A stretch of 64,000 bases of DNA from Xanthostigma xanthostigma (GCA_963575645.1 OY754465.1:52847901-52911900), one strand, 5' to 3'; positions 22,236-33,756 are shown, numbered from the stretch's first letter. Numbers and translations: made by a program. The notes: generated from the sequence alone by a model not told the origin.

Positions 22236-22878
22236 GTAGAGATACTGAAAGTGACAAGGTTTTAAACTTAAAATTAAACAAAAAAAAAATCGCTGTATCA
22301 GCCACTTCGAAAATTCCTAGAAGAACTTTCTACATTACCCGATTCAGTACCTTACCATCTACGCTGTAGGTACTTCCCCGTTCTTCCCCTAACTAACACA
22401 AACATCCACTAACCAAATTCATTTAACAGTTTAAGTATTCAAACCAAATTATACTTCATTGACACCGCATCCACGCATCCTCCACTACTTCACTAAATGT
22501 TTAATTCGTTCAAAATAATTACGTTAATTCTATATCCGCATTCTCTTTCCATCAGCACATTAATATCCAAAATTTTAAAACTTATATAGGGTAAAGGCGC
22601 CGATTATTGCCTACTCACCTGTGATCGACCACCTTTTATATTTTCAGTGTCCTCATACCAAACGCTCCATCACTCATGAAGGTCCAATATTAATTTCTTG
22701 AAGTGAACACTCCTATAAACACGTTGGGCGATTTTTGGATGAGTAAAATCTTATGACTTCCCGTTATCGACATGCTAATGTTAACAGTATATATGTAGCT
22801 GTAAGTATGACGTGTTGCGCTTGGCCAGTAGTGAATTGGCACGCGCGTGCAGCCAATACACATTTAAACATTGTATAG
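22236..22878. other. No gene recognised
   Basis: Frames at 22117-22369 on both strands cover the preceding repeat and low-complexity runs. No terminal repeats found. Confidence 0.4.
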
Positions 22879-23464
22879 TAGGGATGTGAAAAAATAATCG
22901 ATTTTTATTTTAATAGATCATTTTTTTCTTATAATCGATTTCTTGTAATAGATTTTATTTATGGCAATAATCGATTTTTAATGAATCGATTATTATAAAA
23001 ATAACACATTTTAATAGATTTTTGTAAATGGTGCCATCTGTGCGACAGACGATTCTTTTTAGTTTTTTGATTCTTTAAATTCAAAGTTTAAAGCATGATT
23101 TGTTTTGTATTTTAGTTTTCATACCAAAAACTTGTCGGTTTATTTTTGATTCTTATCGTTTGGTTTTATTTTTCTTGTAAATTACAATTTGTAATAAAAT
23201 GTCAATTTGTACTAGAAATTGTTTCAACAATTCTAATCTGTATCAATAACCATAAGGTTGTCATTTTAGTTATTATTATTATACTTACCATTTTAAATGA
23301 TTTTCATTCTAATAAATTTTTAATATTATTCTCTTAGTTTTGTTATATAGAAAAAATCGATTTTTCTACAAAAATCGATTATTTCTTTTAAAATCGATTT
23401 ATATTCAAACTAAAAAAATCGATTATTAAGTAATCGATTTTTTTCATTCAATGTCACATCCCTA
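22879..23464. mobile_element. hAT-type MITE with ATCGAT-rich termini
   Basis: Ends TAGGGATGTGA and TCACATCCCTA are inverted repeats flanked by TTGTATAG (22871-22878) and TTGTATAA (23465-23472), an 8-bp duplication with one difference. Both terminal regions are packed with the palindrome AATCGATT, alternating in both orientations. The TAGGGNTG start and 8-bp duplication fit hAT. The 63-codon hydrophobic frame inside is AT-driven and not considered real. Confidence 0.85.
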
Positions 23465-23472
23465 TTGTATAA

Positions 23473-24433
23473 TAGCGTATTTTTGGCCTGTGTTGACTCT
23501 AATTTTCATTATTGTAAGATTGTAATATTACTGCTGTGTATATGGCACCTTTAGAATTAGTGCAAAGGACTGCAATATTGAGTTGAGTATGACAAATACC
23601 TTATAAAGTGACAAATTATCAAATGTAACATTGACTTTCGTGATAATAACGGCTAATATTGCTAGATGGCAGTAGTGTCGATGTGATATTGAGCAGGTCT
23701 TTAGACAGTAACGCCTGATTGGCCAGTAGCTCGCGGGGAGTGGGACGAGTTAGTTGCTCAATAGTGCTACAACGACGCAACGGTAATTGTGCCAATTTTT
23801 TTTTATTAAATTTAGAAAGAACATCGACTTAATTGTTAGTTGTGTCAATCTTTCCATAAAATTATATAGTGACATATCGCTTTTGAAAATTATTGTTAGA
23901 TTAGTTAGATGGCGTTTTTTGTTTCACAAGCGCTTAATGAATCGTTTTACTATCGCTACAGAGACACGAAAAGCAGTGATTTTGTAGAATGGTGTGCAAA
24001 AAATCGACGGAAACCGGTGCTTCTGCCCAATTATTCATATATTCTTTGCGCGTACAGCGACTGAAGTGTCGATATTTTATAACTGATTTTGAAGACAAAC
24101 GATGGGAAAATAACGACATCAACGGTCGTTGCCAACTTGAGTTGGTCAAAGCAAACTTAAATTTCAAATGCATTTAAACCGGACATTTGTTTTATAGTCC
24201 ATTTTACGACCGCTCTTAAATTTCTGTTCAATTGGCTAAACTTAAAATACAATGAGAAGACTCATTTTGTAGAATAAATTGAATCGTTTCTCACCGTTGA
24301 ACCATTAATTTAAATAATACTTATACCAAAATAATGATATATTATGTAATAATGTGAAGAAATAAAAGAAATGTGTGTCGTGGAACACCCGATTGGAACG
24401 AAGTTCTTTTCGCTATTTATTATGTATCATATA
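23473..24433. other. Intergenic stretch with one small candidate frame
   Basis: Apart from the small frame at 23909-24064, nothing was recognised. AATAAA occurs at 24361, compatible with but not proof of a transcript end. Confidence 0.35.
23909..24064 (+). CDS. Small uncharacterised frame (51 codons)
   Basis: Starts at ATG in a favourable context (TAGATGG), begins MAFFVSQALNESFYYRYRD and contains FVEWCAKNRRKPVLLP before a stop. The residue composition looks less AT-driven than neighbouring frames, and the following 110 bp stay open in another frame to 24177, so it might be one piece of a broken or spliced gene. I do not recognise a family, and it may be chance. Confidence 0.2.
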   Translation: MAFFVSQALNESFYYRYRDTKSSDFVEWCAKNRRKPVLLPNYSYILCAYSD

Positions 24434-25136
24434 TTTTTGACGTGATAACGTCTTATAAATTGATGAATCACCAATATTATAAATTGATAAAACACCGGCT
24501 GCATGTACGAAAAAGTGTAACGTAACGTTCGTAACGCATAACGCGTAACGCATAACGCGTAACGTTCCGCCTGACCCTGTGCGTGCTTTTTGCTAATTTC
24601 TCGCTCAATTTAAATCAGATCGGTTTGAAACCAGTCTTAAACGAAAGAGGAGAACATTTTACATAGATTTCGTATAACAGAATTTGCCTAAACAGTTTTT
24701 TTATACAAATTTATATAGAAAAATATTTTATACAAATTTATATAGAAAAATAGCTGTATAAATGCAATGTTGTCTAATGCATGGCGCGACGCGGTCGGTT
24801 GTCTTTGTTTGCCGTACATGGAAATTAGAAGCAAACGTATGTCTTGTCTTAACATGAAAACGGCTGCATTTCTAATGTTTAATTCAATTTTTTGACATTA
24901 GTATATTGTGAAATGCAACGCCTTCTAAGTTAAGTATTGGAATAACTAATTATTATTAGAACATAATACTTTGTAAGTTGCAAACGTCACTTTTGACATT
25001 TCTTATCATTCCGACACCAAGGATAAGCGGATTGAAACCAAATTTTGGGAGGTTTAGGTTATGTATTACGGAATACGTTATCACGTAAAACTATCGTCCG
25101 TAAACCGACTTTACAGACAACCAATTTTTTTTTTTT
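24434..25136 (+). mobile_element. Family A (HINE-like) copy 3, about 700 bp
   Basis: Family 5' end TGACGTGATAACG and complete 3' end (CGTTATCACGTAAAACTATC, hairpin GTCCGTAAA/TTTACAGAC, ACAACCAATTTTT). Inside, a small tandem run of CGTAACGCATAACG units precedes the shared GTTCCGCCTGACCCTGTGCG block. The interior beyond that block differs from copies 1 and 4, so this is a separate internal subfamily or has acquired foreign sequence. Confidence 0.75.
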
Positions 25137-25215
25137 ACTAATTTGTCCGATAAATTATTTGAAAAAAATTTATCGTGTGATTTGCAACTCTAAAAACCTA
25201 AAAATGACATTTGTT

Positions 25216-25283
25216 GCGCATCGGGAATCTAACTCGGGACACCCGTATGGCAAATGAGTATTCCACCAATGAACCATATAGAA
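25216..25283 (-). pseudogene. tRNA-Gly(GCC)-like relic
   Basis: On the minus strand TGGTTCATTGGTGGAATACTC matches the D-arm half of insect tRNA-Gly, followed by TTGCCAT (anticodon GCC in place) and a T-arm GAGTTAGATTCCCGATGC. The 5' acceptor strand is unrecognisable and several stem pairs are broken. This looks like a decayed tRNA gene or the head of a tRNA-Gly-derived SINE, next to family A copy 3. Confidence 0.6.
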
Positions 25284-25321
25284 ATAAAATATCAATCTAC
25301 AGACTATTGTACTGCACCAGA

Positions 25322-25465
25322 AATCACCAAAATACACTCTGTAATACATTGTAGAGTGTATTTTTGGTCAATAATATGTTTGTAGTGTACCGGACGTCAT
25401 AAAAAATACGAAAAATACAGTCTTTAATGTATTACAGAGTATATTTTTCGTCAAATTTGGTGTCT
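25322..25465. repeat. Two successive imperfect hairpins
   Basis: Hairpin one: ACCAAAATACACTCT ... AGAGTGTATTTTTGGT (25328-25371). Hairpin two: GAAAAATACAGTCT ... CAGAGTATATTTTTC (25408-25451). The two stem-loops are about 80 bp apart and similar in sequence, so they may be a duplicated unit of a small foldback repeat. A structured-RNA role is possible but unsupported. Confidence 0.5.
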
Positions 25466-25908
25466 TAAATTGAACATTTATATTTTATGGCCCATTAACG
25501 ATATTGATAAAACTGAACGTAACTTTCCTACAATAAAAATAAATAGTTTATATAATATTACCCTAATAAACAATTGAAAATAAAAAAACAGTTAAAATAT
25601 GTCTTTTGTTTATATTTACACAAATCAAACATCAATTTCATTTGCTAGATAATAGCTCTTGCCTGAGTAAACAAGCAGCATTCACCCCTACGCATGAAAA
25701 AGTGTTATTCACATTTCAACCCCTAAAATAACAGCCCCCTAGTTAATATTGATGTTGTGTATCTGTCAAATAAAATTCAAAAAAAGAAAGCATGAAATTA
25801 ATGTTCTATGTTAAATATTCGGCGACAATAACAAAAAATGTACATTTACATACAATTTATGCTACGGAGACTGACTGGCCATTGATTCGCGTTTGTTTTC
25901 GTTCGTTA
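25466..25908. other. No feature recognised
   Basis: AT-rich, no supported feature. Confidence 0.4.
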
Positions 25909-26430
25909 TACAGGGTGCAACAGAAAAACTGGTTCAAAACGTCATTTAAAAAAAAATAAGGAGCCGTCATAGGACCCCTGGCAGATGTGAAACATACATT
26001 TAAGCGATATTCTAGTAACTAAATTTCACCCTGTAACTAAATTTCGTCCCGTCAACTAACTAAATACAGTCCTGTAACTAATACAAAGTGTGTTTACAAG
26101 CGGTAAACACGCAGCGTCTCTGTGTGAGTTGTGACAGCTCACACAGAGAAGTAACGAGTGTGCACTGTGCAGTATATTGTCCGTGTCGTCCACGTGACAA
26201 GAAACTGTTTCCTGATTGGCTCTTGTTCCAAACAAAGGAACAAGGAAGAAAAATAGCCCCGGTTCCAATTTTTAAATTCATCTTGTAACCTCGCACGTGA
26301 GCAAGCAGTGACGTCATTTCCAGCCTCGTAGTCAGCTTGCCGGCCAGCAGAAGTGCCAGCAGTGTTTCTAGCCGGAAAACCAGTGGCCTTGACACAAAGA
26401 TTTCTTCACATTTTCTGATCGCACCCTGTA
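25909..26430. mobile_element. TIR element (TACAGGGTGC ends) containing a family D fragment
   Basis: Left end TACAGGGTGCAACAGAAAAA and the inverted right end TACAGGGTGCGATCAGAAAA form a 20-bp imperfect TIR. The right-hand half holds an inverted, diverged family D segment. The 128-codon minus-strand frame over this region is a by-product of the repeat. Confidence 0.55.
26190..26390 (-). mobile_element. Family D MITE, diverged partial copy 1
   Basis: On the minus strand it reads AAGGCCACTGG...AGAAACACTGC, GCTGGCCGGCAAGCTG, AAATGACGTCACTG, then GAGCCAATCAGGAAACAG and TTGTCACGTGGACG. These are the left-half landmarks of family D. The right half (GAAGCGAGC, terminal TIR) is absent. Confidence 0.7.
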
Positions 26431-27019
26431 AACTGTGCCTAAAGAATTGAAGGGACATCGTCATGGGAAAATAGTGTTTATATCAATGAGGATGTTCATT
26501 TCATTTTGTTCAATGTAATTTTTAAATAAAATTCCAAATTCAAACCTTTTCAAACCCGTTGATTAAACCAGACGGCATTGTGCGCATTGTCAATCTGCTG
26601 CTAGCCAATGACATACGTATCTACGTGTTTGATGGCCAAAAAATAGACCCCACTATAATCCGATCCAAATTTTTTAAAAGCGTTATCAGAAAATATTACT
26701 TAACATTAACTTTTAGAAGTACATTTTAGGATTCTTTTTATACAGAAGAAATTCTCAAAATCGTTTCAAATTTTAAATTTAACTGTTTAATAATAATTAG
26801 TATTTAGTATTAAGTAAAAAGTAGCAGCTTACTAATCAGTTGTAAACTTTGTTTTAATTTAAACTGGCATCGAGTTTTTGTTTTGGGAACTGAATTTATT
26901 TTCAAGCGGAAACTTGCCGACGGATAAAAAATAGAAAATGGGCATTCCAAAACTCTGGCATCTTTAAAGTTATAATCAAATAATAAACAAAAAAACAGCA
27001 TTCAGAACAGTAATATAAA
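26431..27019. other. No feature recognised
   Basis: No coding or repeat evidence. Confidence 0.4.
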
Positions 27020-27275
27020 AACGCCATCGCATCGACACGACCCCGTAATTTTTTTAAAGAACTCTCCCAAAAAACCCTCTCTTTTTCACAGCACAAAAAA
27101 CACGCCATCGCATCGACACGACCATGTAATTGTTTTTTAAAGAACTTCCCCCAAACGCCCTCGCCTTTTCCCTACGCAAAAAACACGCCATCGCATCGAC
27201 ACGACCTCGTAATTGCTTTTTAAAGGACTCCCCCAAAACGCCCACCCTTTTCGTAAAAAAAAAACACCATCGCCA
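27020..27275. repeat. Tandem repeat, about 82-bp unit, three copies
   Basis: GCCATCGCATCGACACGACC recurs at 27023, 27104 and 27187 (periods 81 and 83), each followed by GTAATT, a T run, AAAGAACT/GGACT and CCC(A/C)AAA. A shortened fourth start (CACCATCGCC) occurs near 27267. Overlapping frames on both strands repeat accordingly and are not treated as genes. Confidence 0.85.
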
Positions 27276-27504
27276 TATAAACTTTTGGCCACCCGTTTCT
27301 ACGTGTGTACACATTTTAAGTCATTTAATTGTGTTCGCTGCACGGAACAACCGCCTAGGGGGACATATATTTTATGTATACCTGTGTTTGTTTAGCAAAC
27401 AGTTGCAGGTAAATTTGCAAACGATGCGATAATGCCAATGGCTTGTGAAAAGCATATAATGATAGACTTTACCCGCGACATTGCACGCGTTTTAAAGAAA
27501 ATAA

Positions 27505-28049
27505 CCCGCACAAACCTTATGGGATTTGGTCCTCGGTTAAATTGATCGAAAATGGTTTTAAGTTTAAAGGTCACTAAAAAAGTGTTCATGGACGCATAGC
27601 CTAAAAACCATTAGATGTTCAGCTACAGATATGCTTAGGGGGCGTCCATTAATTACTTGAGGTGTCGAAAAATCCTAAAAAATGTCTCACGTAATTTATG
27701 GACGTCCCCTTACCGAGATTTTAGATATAGGGGATATCTATTAAATTCACAATCTTAGAAACTCCTAAATCCGAATATTACATTATTATTTTTATATAGG
27801 GTGACACACCTTCCAACATTACCTAGTTTTCGACTATTTTTCTATTTTCAAAAAAAGTACAAAAGTTGAACATTGTGATTTCAATCCCTATATCTAAAAT
27901 CTCGCTAAACACTATCTGTATAGCTAAAAATCTATTGGTTTTTAGGCTATGCACCTATAGATACTTTTTCTTAGTGACCTTTAAACTATAAAATAAAACG
28001 AATTTCGATCAATTTAACCGAGAACCAAATCCCATAAGGTTCGTGCGGG
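27505..28049. mobile_element. Family I long-inverted-repeat element, complete copy
   Basis: Arms of about 200 bp start CCCGCACAAACCTTATGGG and end, inverted, CCCATAAGGTTCGTGCGGG. Each arm contains GTTTAAAGGTCACTAA, CATAGCCTAAAAACC and AAAATCTCG/CGAGATTTT. A 72-bp mini-element is nested in the left arm at 27638-27709. Non-coding. Copies or fragments are at 14763 and 60070-61213. Confidence 0.8.
27638..27709. mobile_element. 72-bp mini-MITE with TTA target duplication
   Basis: Ends GGGGGCGTCCATTAATTAC and GTAATTTATGGACGTCCCC are inverted repeats flanked by TTA at 27635-27637 and 27710-27712. The other family I copies read GTTTAGCGAGATTTTAG at this point, giving the empty site. TTA duplication and G-rich ends fit a PIF/Harbinger-type mini-element. 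Confidence 0.85.
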
Positions 28050-28692
28050 ATGCTTTGCTAATTATATGCTATATAATTTATTTACACTAGTGATCGCCAA
28101 GTGGTCGAAGTTCAACCGTAATTCATTAAATTTTTTATTTTGAACGTTATTGAGGTTTTCTCCTGGATCGAATTTACCTGCGTTAATTCGTACACATCAT
28201 GATGAAACATAGATTGTGCACTTACCCTCCTTAAAACAAAGAAAATGATGTATGTTTCATTACAATGTGTGCGAATTAACACACCCAAATCGATACCACA
28301 CTCTTTTTCTTCTTCCCGTATTTAGATATATACGAATTATACCAGTTAACAAACATTAAAATTACATATAATATTTTTATACTGTTTTATTTGAATTTTT
28401 AAGTTAGCTACATAATTCTAAAATATGTAAACATCGTATTTATTTAAGCGCTTTTAACAAACAAAAACACATGACCTATTTTTTGTACGAAATTCTAAAA
28501 ACAGCTTTCAGAGTATAGTAGAGCTTTAAAGATATGACACTCTCTACAAACTGTAAAACGCGTTTTTAGACATATGTGATTTTTTTCCTCGGGTTTTTTT
28601 CTGTTCCAGGTGTGAAAAATATTTATACTATCTTATTTTTTCAAGAAAATGAAAAATAAACGAGAAACATAAAACACTTTTTTTAACACGAG

Positions 28693-29213
28693 TATACAGG
28701 CTGTCCAAATGAACGTTGGCTAACATGGGGGTAACTTTCTTATTAGTGTTGATATAGACAGTCGTTTAAATGGGAAAAGTAGTGCAGAAAATTGTGCTCA
28801 TTAACGTCCCGTCGAAAAAACAATTGTATTTTGACACATTATGAAATTATTTAGAAAACCGTTTTTGAAAATTGGTCATAACTTTTTTATTTATGAAGAC
28901 ATATGAAAATTTCTTGTACCATTTTTTGATAACTTTTTATGATCTTTTCAGTGGCGTGGGTATAATTTTTTTATATCCACTAAATAATGAGATATTCACA
29001 TGAACTTTGTTTTTTCTTATGGACGCCATTTTGGATTATTAGATATTCAAATTCCGCTTATTTTTCTAATAGGTTGTGTAAATTCAATTGTTTTTTCGAC
29101 GGGACGTCAATGAGCACAATTTTCTACACTACTTTTCCCGTTAACCGATTTTCTATCTTCACTAATAACAAAGTTACCCATGTTAGCCAACGTTCATTTG
29201 AACACTCTGTATA
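28693..29213. mobile_element. MITE with about 125-bp TIRs, TATACAG ends
   Basis: Left arm TATACAGGCTGTCCAAATGA, AACGTTGGCTAACATGG ... CGTCCCGTCGAAAAAACAATTG is matched inverted by the right arm ending TTCATTTGAACACTCTGTATA. The inner 270 bp are AT-rich. The 75-codon frame at 28987-29214 lies in the right arm and is not a gene. Confidence 0.85.
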
Positions 29214-29349
29214 ATATTTCTTACTATGGTAAAAACCATATAAAATTATGATGTAGGTACATTTAATAATGTCCACCATGGATTAACTGTACCTATCCAC
29301 CGTGGACATAAGAAAGTAAGATTCCGATCCCGTTATAAATACTAGTCTA

Positions 29350-30075
29350 CCATTCCAACCCACAAGTGAGGAATGGTTCTAGTTTAGGTCAAAAATCACT
29401 TTTCAAAATCTTTTGAGGTCTCCCAAATCCAAAAAACATATTTTTGGAAAAAACTCTGTGCGTCTGTTAGTCTGTGAGCACGATACAGGTCAAACGGACG
29501 AACGAATTTAAACCAAATTTTGGGAAGATGTGTGACCGGCAAATATAAAGAGCCCAATTGTTCTGAGCGAAAATCGTCGCATACGCGCAGAAGAGATATA
29601 GGTACATGCATATTATGCTATAACGGTGTTTTTTTTTTAATAATAATTATATACTTTTCATAACAGCTTATTATTCTAATTATTTTTTCAAGAAAGTTTC
29701 GTTAAAATTTTTTTTCTAAACTTTAGGTATACTTTCGGAAATATTTTGAAAATAAAAAAAAATCAATTTTGTTTTGTAGATGTCAGAATTTTTTTTTATT
29801 TATTTATTTATTTAATTTATTTATTTATTTAATTTAATTAAATACAATTATTACAAAATATACAAATACAAATTGTTCACAATAGCTTTATGGTTAAGTG
29901 TTTCCTGCCCAACTTGGCGATGCCAGTGCTAGGGCAGGACTCATATTGTAGCTGTGCAGACCAGAAATAACCTGCATGCTTTGATTAATTTTTACGCGAC
30001 TTGGATTATATTATGTAGGTAACCATGGCAACGAATAACAAATATCATATTGAACACTAGTCATTACCCGCGTCA
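29350..30075. mobile_element. Family G repeat copy 1 (Helitron-like end on minus strand)
   Basis: Shares with 61619-62240 the start CCATTCCAAC...GGAATGGT, the phrases CTGTGAGCACGATACAGGTC and ACCAAATTTTGGGA, and the end GCATGCTTTGATTAATTTTTACG...GGTAACCATGGCAACG followed by ACTAGTCATTACCCGCG. Read on the minus strand the last part is CGCGGGTAATGACTAGT, the usual Helitron 3' terminus in this order. It includes ATTT-rich low complexity at 29790-29835. Confidence 0.55.
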
Positions 30076-30810
30076 CATCACACATTGTTCAGAGTTCAGA
30101 AATTTTCTTTCCTTCATTATACCCGTCGCCCAATTGGCTGGAATTTTTTTTTCATACAGAAGCCCAGCGTTTGTTTTTGCCGCCCTGTACATAACTGTCA
30201 ACTATCGATTTACACAAACAAAAATTCAGTTTTGCCATGACGGTACTTTCAGTTTCTCGGACAATAAATAAGAACCCTAAACACATTCTTTTAACGGACG
30301 TACTTTCTTCAGTCTGACTATACAAAAACATTGTGAATTAATTCTTTGATCATGTGCGTGTATGTGAGGTTATGTTAATGTGTTAGTCAGTTGTTTATTA
30401 CGTAAGACAGATTGATGACAATCTTCGGAGACCCGGTAAACCTCACGCTGTTCATTAAGAACCCCAGAGCAACGCGGAGAGAAACCTCCCGTTTTTAGTA
30501 GCGGCGCATTAATTTGGTACCAACACGACACGGCGCAACTGTGTTACATGTTTTGCTTATTTACAACAAACCTCTAACTTCATGCTTGTTGAAAACATAC
30601 GCACAAGTCACTTAGTTCATTAGCAATGGCGTTATCTTTATCATTGTCATTATAGTTGCGTAATACGGGATGTTAGCTACGCGTGTTAACGTATGTTATA
30701 TAATTTTATTTGTTCGGTTGTAATGACGTATCAAGATGCCTTGAAACCGGTGATCAAAGAAATCTATAAGTGTTACAAAAAATGATCATATAATTGCAAT
30801 TTATTCGTAA
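30076..30810. other. No gene recognised
   Basis: Less AT-rich patch at 30420-30540 without recognisable frame or repeat. Confidence 0.35.
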
Positions 30811-31171
<361 letters not shown>

Positions 31172-31276
31172 TGCAATTGATTTTAGCCACATCGTTAAAA
31201 AAATCGGTCGAGGTTATAACCAAATTTTGGCTTTGCTGTTGTAAAGAAATAAACAATAATTTAAATTATTGATCGC

Positions 31277-31720
31277 ATGATGATTTTGCCAAAGTTCTGA
31301 AATATTTCGGTTTGCGTTAAAAATCGCATTTTTTTAAAGGGGTATGCCTTGGAAAAATTACAAAAATCGAATTATTTAATATACCTACTTTTGAAATTGA
31401 GAACGCTTACAGAAAAAAATACGCTGAATTCAACGAGCGTAAGCAAACGTCTGTATCTCTTTTAGTTTGGAAACTACGGCCATTCTAAGGTTTTATATGA
31501 TTTTCTGAAAACTATAAACGCAAATAATTTCTAAACCAAAAGACATACAGACGTTTGTTTGTGCTCATTGGATTCAGCGTGTTTTTTTCTATAAGCATGC
31601 TGATTTTGCCAAAGTTCCGAAAGATTTCGGTTGTCGTCAAAAATCGCATTTTTCTAAAGGGGTATGCCTTGAAAAAAAATTCAAAAATTTAATTCTTTAA
31701 TATACTTTTGAAATTTAGAA
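31277..31720. repeat. Direct repeat pair, period about 326 bp
   Basis: A block TGATTTTGCCAAAGTTC...AAAAATCGCATTTTT...AAAGGGGTATGCCTTG occurs at about 31280 and again at about 31606, roughly 100 bp each. Between them is an inverted pair: GCTGAATTCAACGAGCGTAAGC...CAAACGTCTGTAT versus ATACAGACGTTTG...GGATTCAGCG. A similar layout with period 330 is at 51650-52060. Confidence 0.75.
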
Positions 31721-32051
31721 AGATTATAGAAAAACCTGTAACAGCTCTAATGCAAAGCGACAGTGGTTCAGTGCTATATCTTATGACATAAAAAATGAGC
31801 TTATAGAAATAAACACGTGGGTCATTTAAAAAACCTGCGTGGGTCATAGCTTCACCATCACTGACCGATATCATGCAACAAGTGTTTGTTAGAAAAAGAT
31901 AGATAGTTACGCTACCAATGCATTGAACATATCGTTTTTCATCAATCGTCACCATTCGTATAATGACATAACGTTCAAAACTAAAAATTAATAAATTATG
32001 GTGAATTTCAACCACTTGGCGAGAACTAATATTTATAAATTATTCAAGTTA
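31721..32051. other. Right end of family F copy 2
   Basis: The segment CATGCAACAAGTGTTTGTTAG ... CAATCGTCACCATTCGT ... CCACTTGGCGAGAAC matches 18150-18288 and forms the terminal part of family F. The 108-codon minus-strand frame over it is not supported as a gene. Confidence 0.6.
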
Positions 32052-32059
32052 GTCCAGAT

Positions 32060-32527
32060 CAGCGTTGCCAGACGTCCCGATTTTGGCGGGACGTCCCGAT
32101 TTTTAAATCAAAATTAAATGTCCCGCGCGGGACAGGCTCTGTCCCGCTTTTCGGGAATAACTCGGGGATAACTTTAAAAGAAGTTAAATCTTCACAGAAA
32201 TATCATGAATTAGTAATTCTTATAAATAATTATTCTCTTATTGCAAGTTGCAATTTGTAACACTCACTCCACAGACTACTGTTTGAAACGCCATATTTAT
32301 ATTTATATAGGGTAAATCTGATTTAAAATATTATATTTCTATTAAAATATATTTTCTATGGCTATTTTTGCTATCTATTGTCACGTAAACGTAATTTTAA
32401 TTCAAATAAAAAGATAAATAGGTATTTGAAAACTTATATACATTTTTTTACTATGTCCCGCTTTCGACGAAAGAATCCCGCTGTTTTCCAAAATCCCGAC
32501 TTGGCAAAAAAAAAACTGGCAACGCTG
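32060..32527. mobile_element. hAT-type MITE family K copy 1
   Basis: Ends CAGCGTTGCCAG and CTGGCAACGCTG, flanked by GTCCAGAT (32052-32059) and GTCCAGAC (32528-32535), an 8-bp duplication with one difference. Near the left end is a palindrome around GACGTCCCG..CGGGACGTCCCG and near the right end CCCGCTTTCGACGAAAGAATCCCG. No transposase. Copy 2 at 56133-56902 is invaded, and this copy provides its empty site. Confidence 0.9.
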
Positions 32528-32535
32528 GTCCAGAC

Positions 32536-32969
32536 TAACAAGCAGCCAATAATAAAGATTCTCTATTCTAAATGAAGCCGCTGGTAGAAGCTAGTTTCTA
32601 ATAAAAAATACAAAATAATAAAATATATTAATCCTATAAAATCGGAACCGTAAAATGCAGTTAGGTTAATAATGTTTTCGAAGTAGCTAGTTAAAACGTA
32701 AGTCAAGCGATTTGCAAGTATCTTAAAGATGCTGCCAATAAAAAATGGTGTAATAAATACCTCTGTGCAACTGGTTACAGGGCAAATAGAGTCGTTAAAG
32801 TTAATAAAACTACACACAACAAAGACAACATTCTATATAAAACACGTGCAACAGTAAGTTGAACTTAATGCGTTTATCTATGCTGTAGCTACAGTCTGAT
32901 ATCTACGAGTATAAAAAACAAAAAAAAAACACTTATTTGTAGCAACGTGTAATAAAAAGTAAAAAATAA
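32536..32969. other. No feature recognised
   Basis: AT-rich; an 84-codon minus-strand frame at 32563-32817 shows no family signature. Confidence 0.35.
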
Positions 32970-33293
32970 TTGTTATTCATACCTCGATCGAAAGTACATA
33001 GATACTTTCGGCATCAATTGTAAGGCAGAAAGTCTAACATTTACGCATTGGTGGGATTACACGCACTGATGCGGGAAGTACGTACCTACGTTCGGGCGAC
33101 AGAAAAGGAAAAATCACCTATCAACTGTTGTTTAGATGTCGTTTTCTTAGCAACCTTATTACATTTTAGCTAATAGTTGCGAACAGCTGTCATTCGTGTT
33201 TTTACATATAACCTCAAAGCTGCTTGCTTGTTTGTCTATGTTTTTATGTAATTAATTACTTATTATATTGTATTATATTGTATACTATTTTTC
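32970..33293 (-). mobile_element. Family B MITE copy 2, inverted
   Basis: Begins ATTCATACCTCGATCGAAAG and runs through GTGGGATTACACGCACTGATG, GATGTCGTTTTC, GAACAGCTGTCATTCG to GTATACTATTTTTC, in inverted order relative to copy 1. Its last few bases run straight into the truncated left part of a family D element. Confidence 0.75.
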
Positions 33294-33733
33294 ACTGCTT
33301 GGACTTCAGCTAGCCGGCAAGCTGGATATGAGGCTGGAAATGACGTCACTGCGTGCTCGCTTGCTAGCTCACAAGACGGATTTTAAAATTAGAACAGGGA
33401 CTGTTTTTCTTGCTAGGTCCCGGTCTTGCTCTGAGCAAGAACCAATCAGGAAACAGTATTTTATCTGCACGTGGGCAACACGAACAAACGCCCACAAACC
33501 AATATGGCGTCATTCTGCTCAGAGTCATGACCACAAACACGTTTTGCTCTGTGTTTATATTTGAACTGTCACAGCTGCGCGCGCACCAGATCTAACCACA
33601 AAACAAGCTTGAAAATACGTCTCGTGTGAAGCGAGCACATAGAAGCAATCAAGAAAACTGGCGCTAGAAAACTAGTAGTCAAATCTAGCAAGGAATCTAG
33701 GCGGCAAATCCAGCCTCGTGTGCAGCGGCCTTA
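33294..33733 (+). mobile_element. Family D MITE copy 2, left terminus missing
   Basis: Starts inside the left arm at ACTGCTTGGACTTC, joined directly to family B. It carries the full set of landmarks: AAATGACGTCACTG, GAGCAAGAACCAATCAGGAA, TTGCTCTGTGTTTATATTTG, GTCTCGTGTGAAGCGAGCAC, and the right terminus CCAGCCTCGTGTGCAGCGGC. The next 19 bases (TAAGAGAGAGGATCAGGTA) also follow copy 4, see findings. Confidence 0.85.
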
Positions 33734-33756
33734 AGAGAGAGGATCAGGTATGTAGG

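Noticed and set aside
26078-26464. 128-codon minus-strand frame
   Set aside because: Falls within the TIR element that carries an inverted family D fragment.
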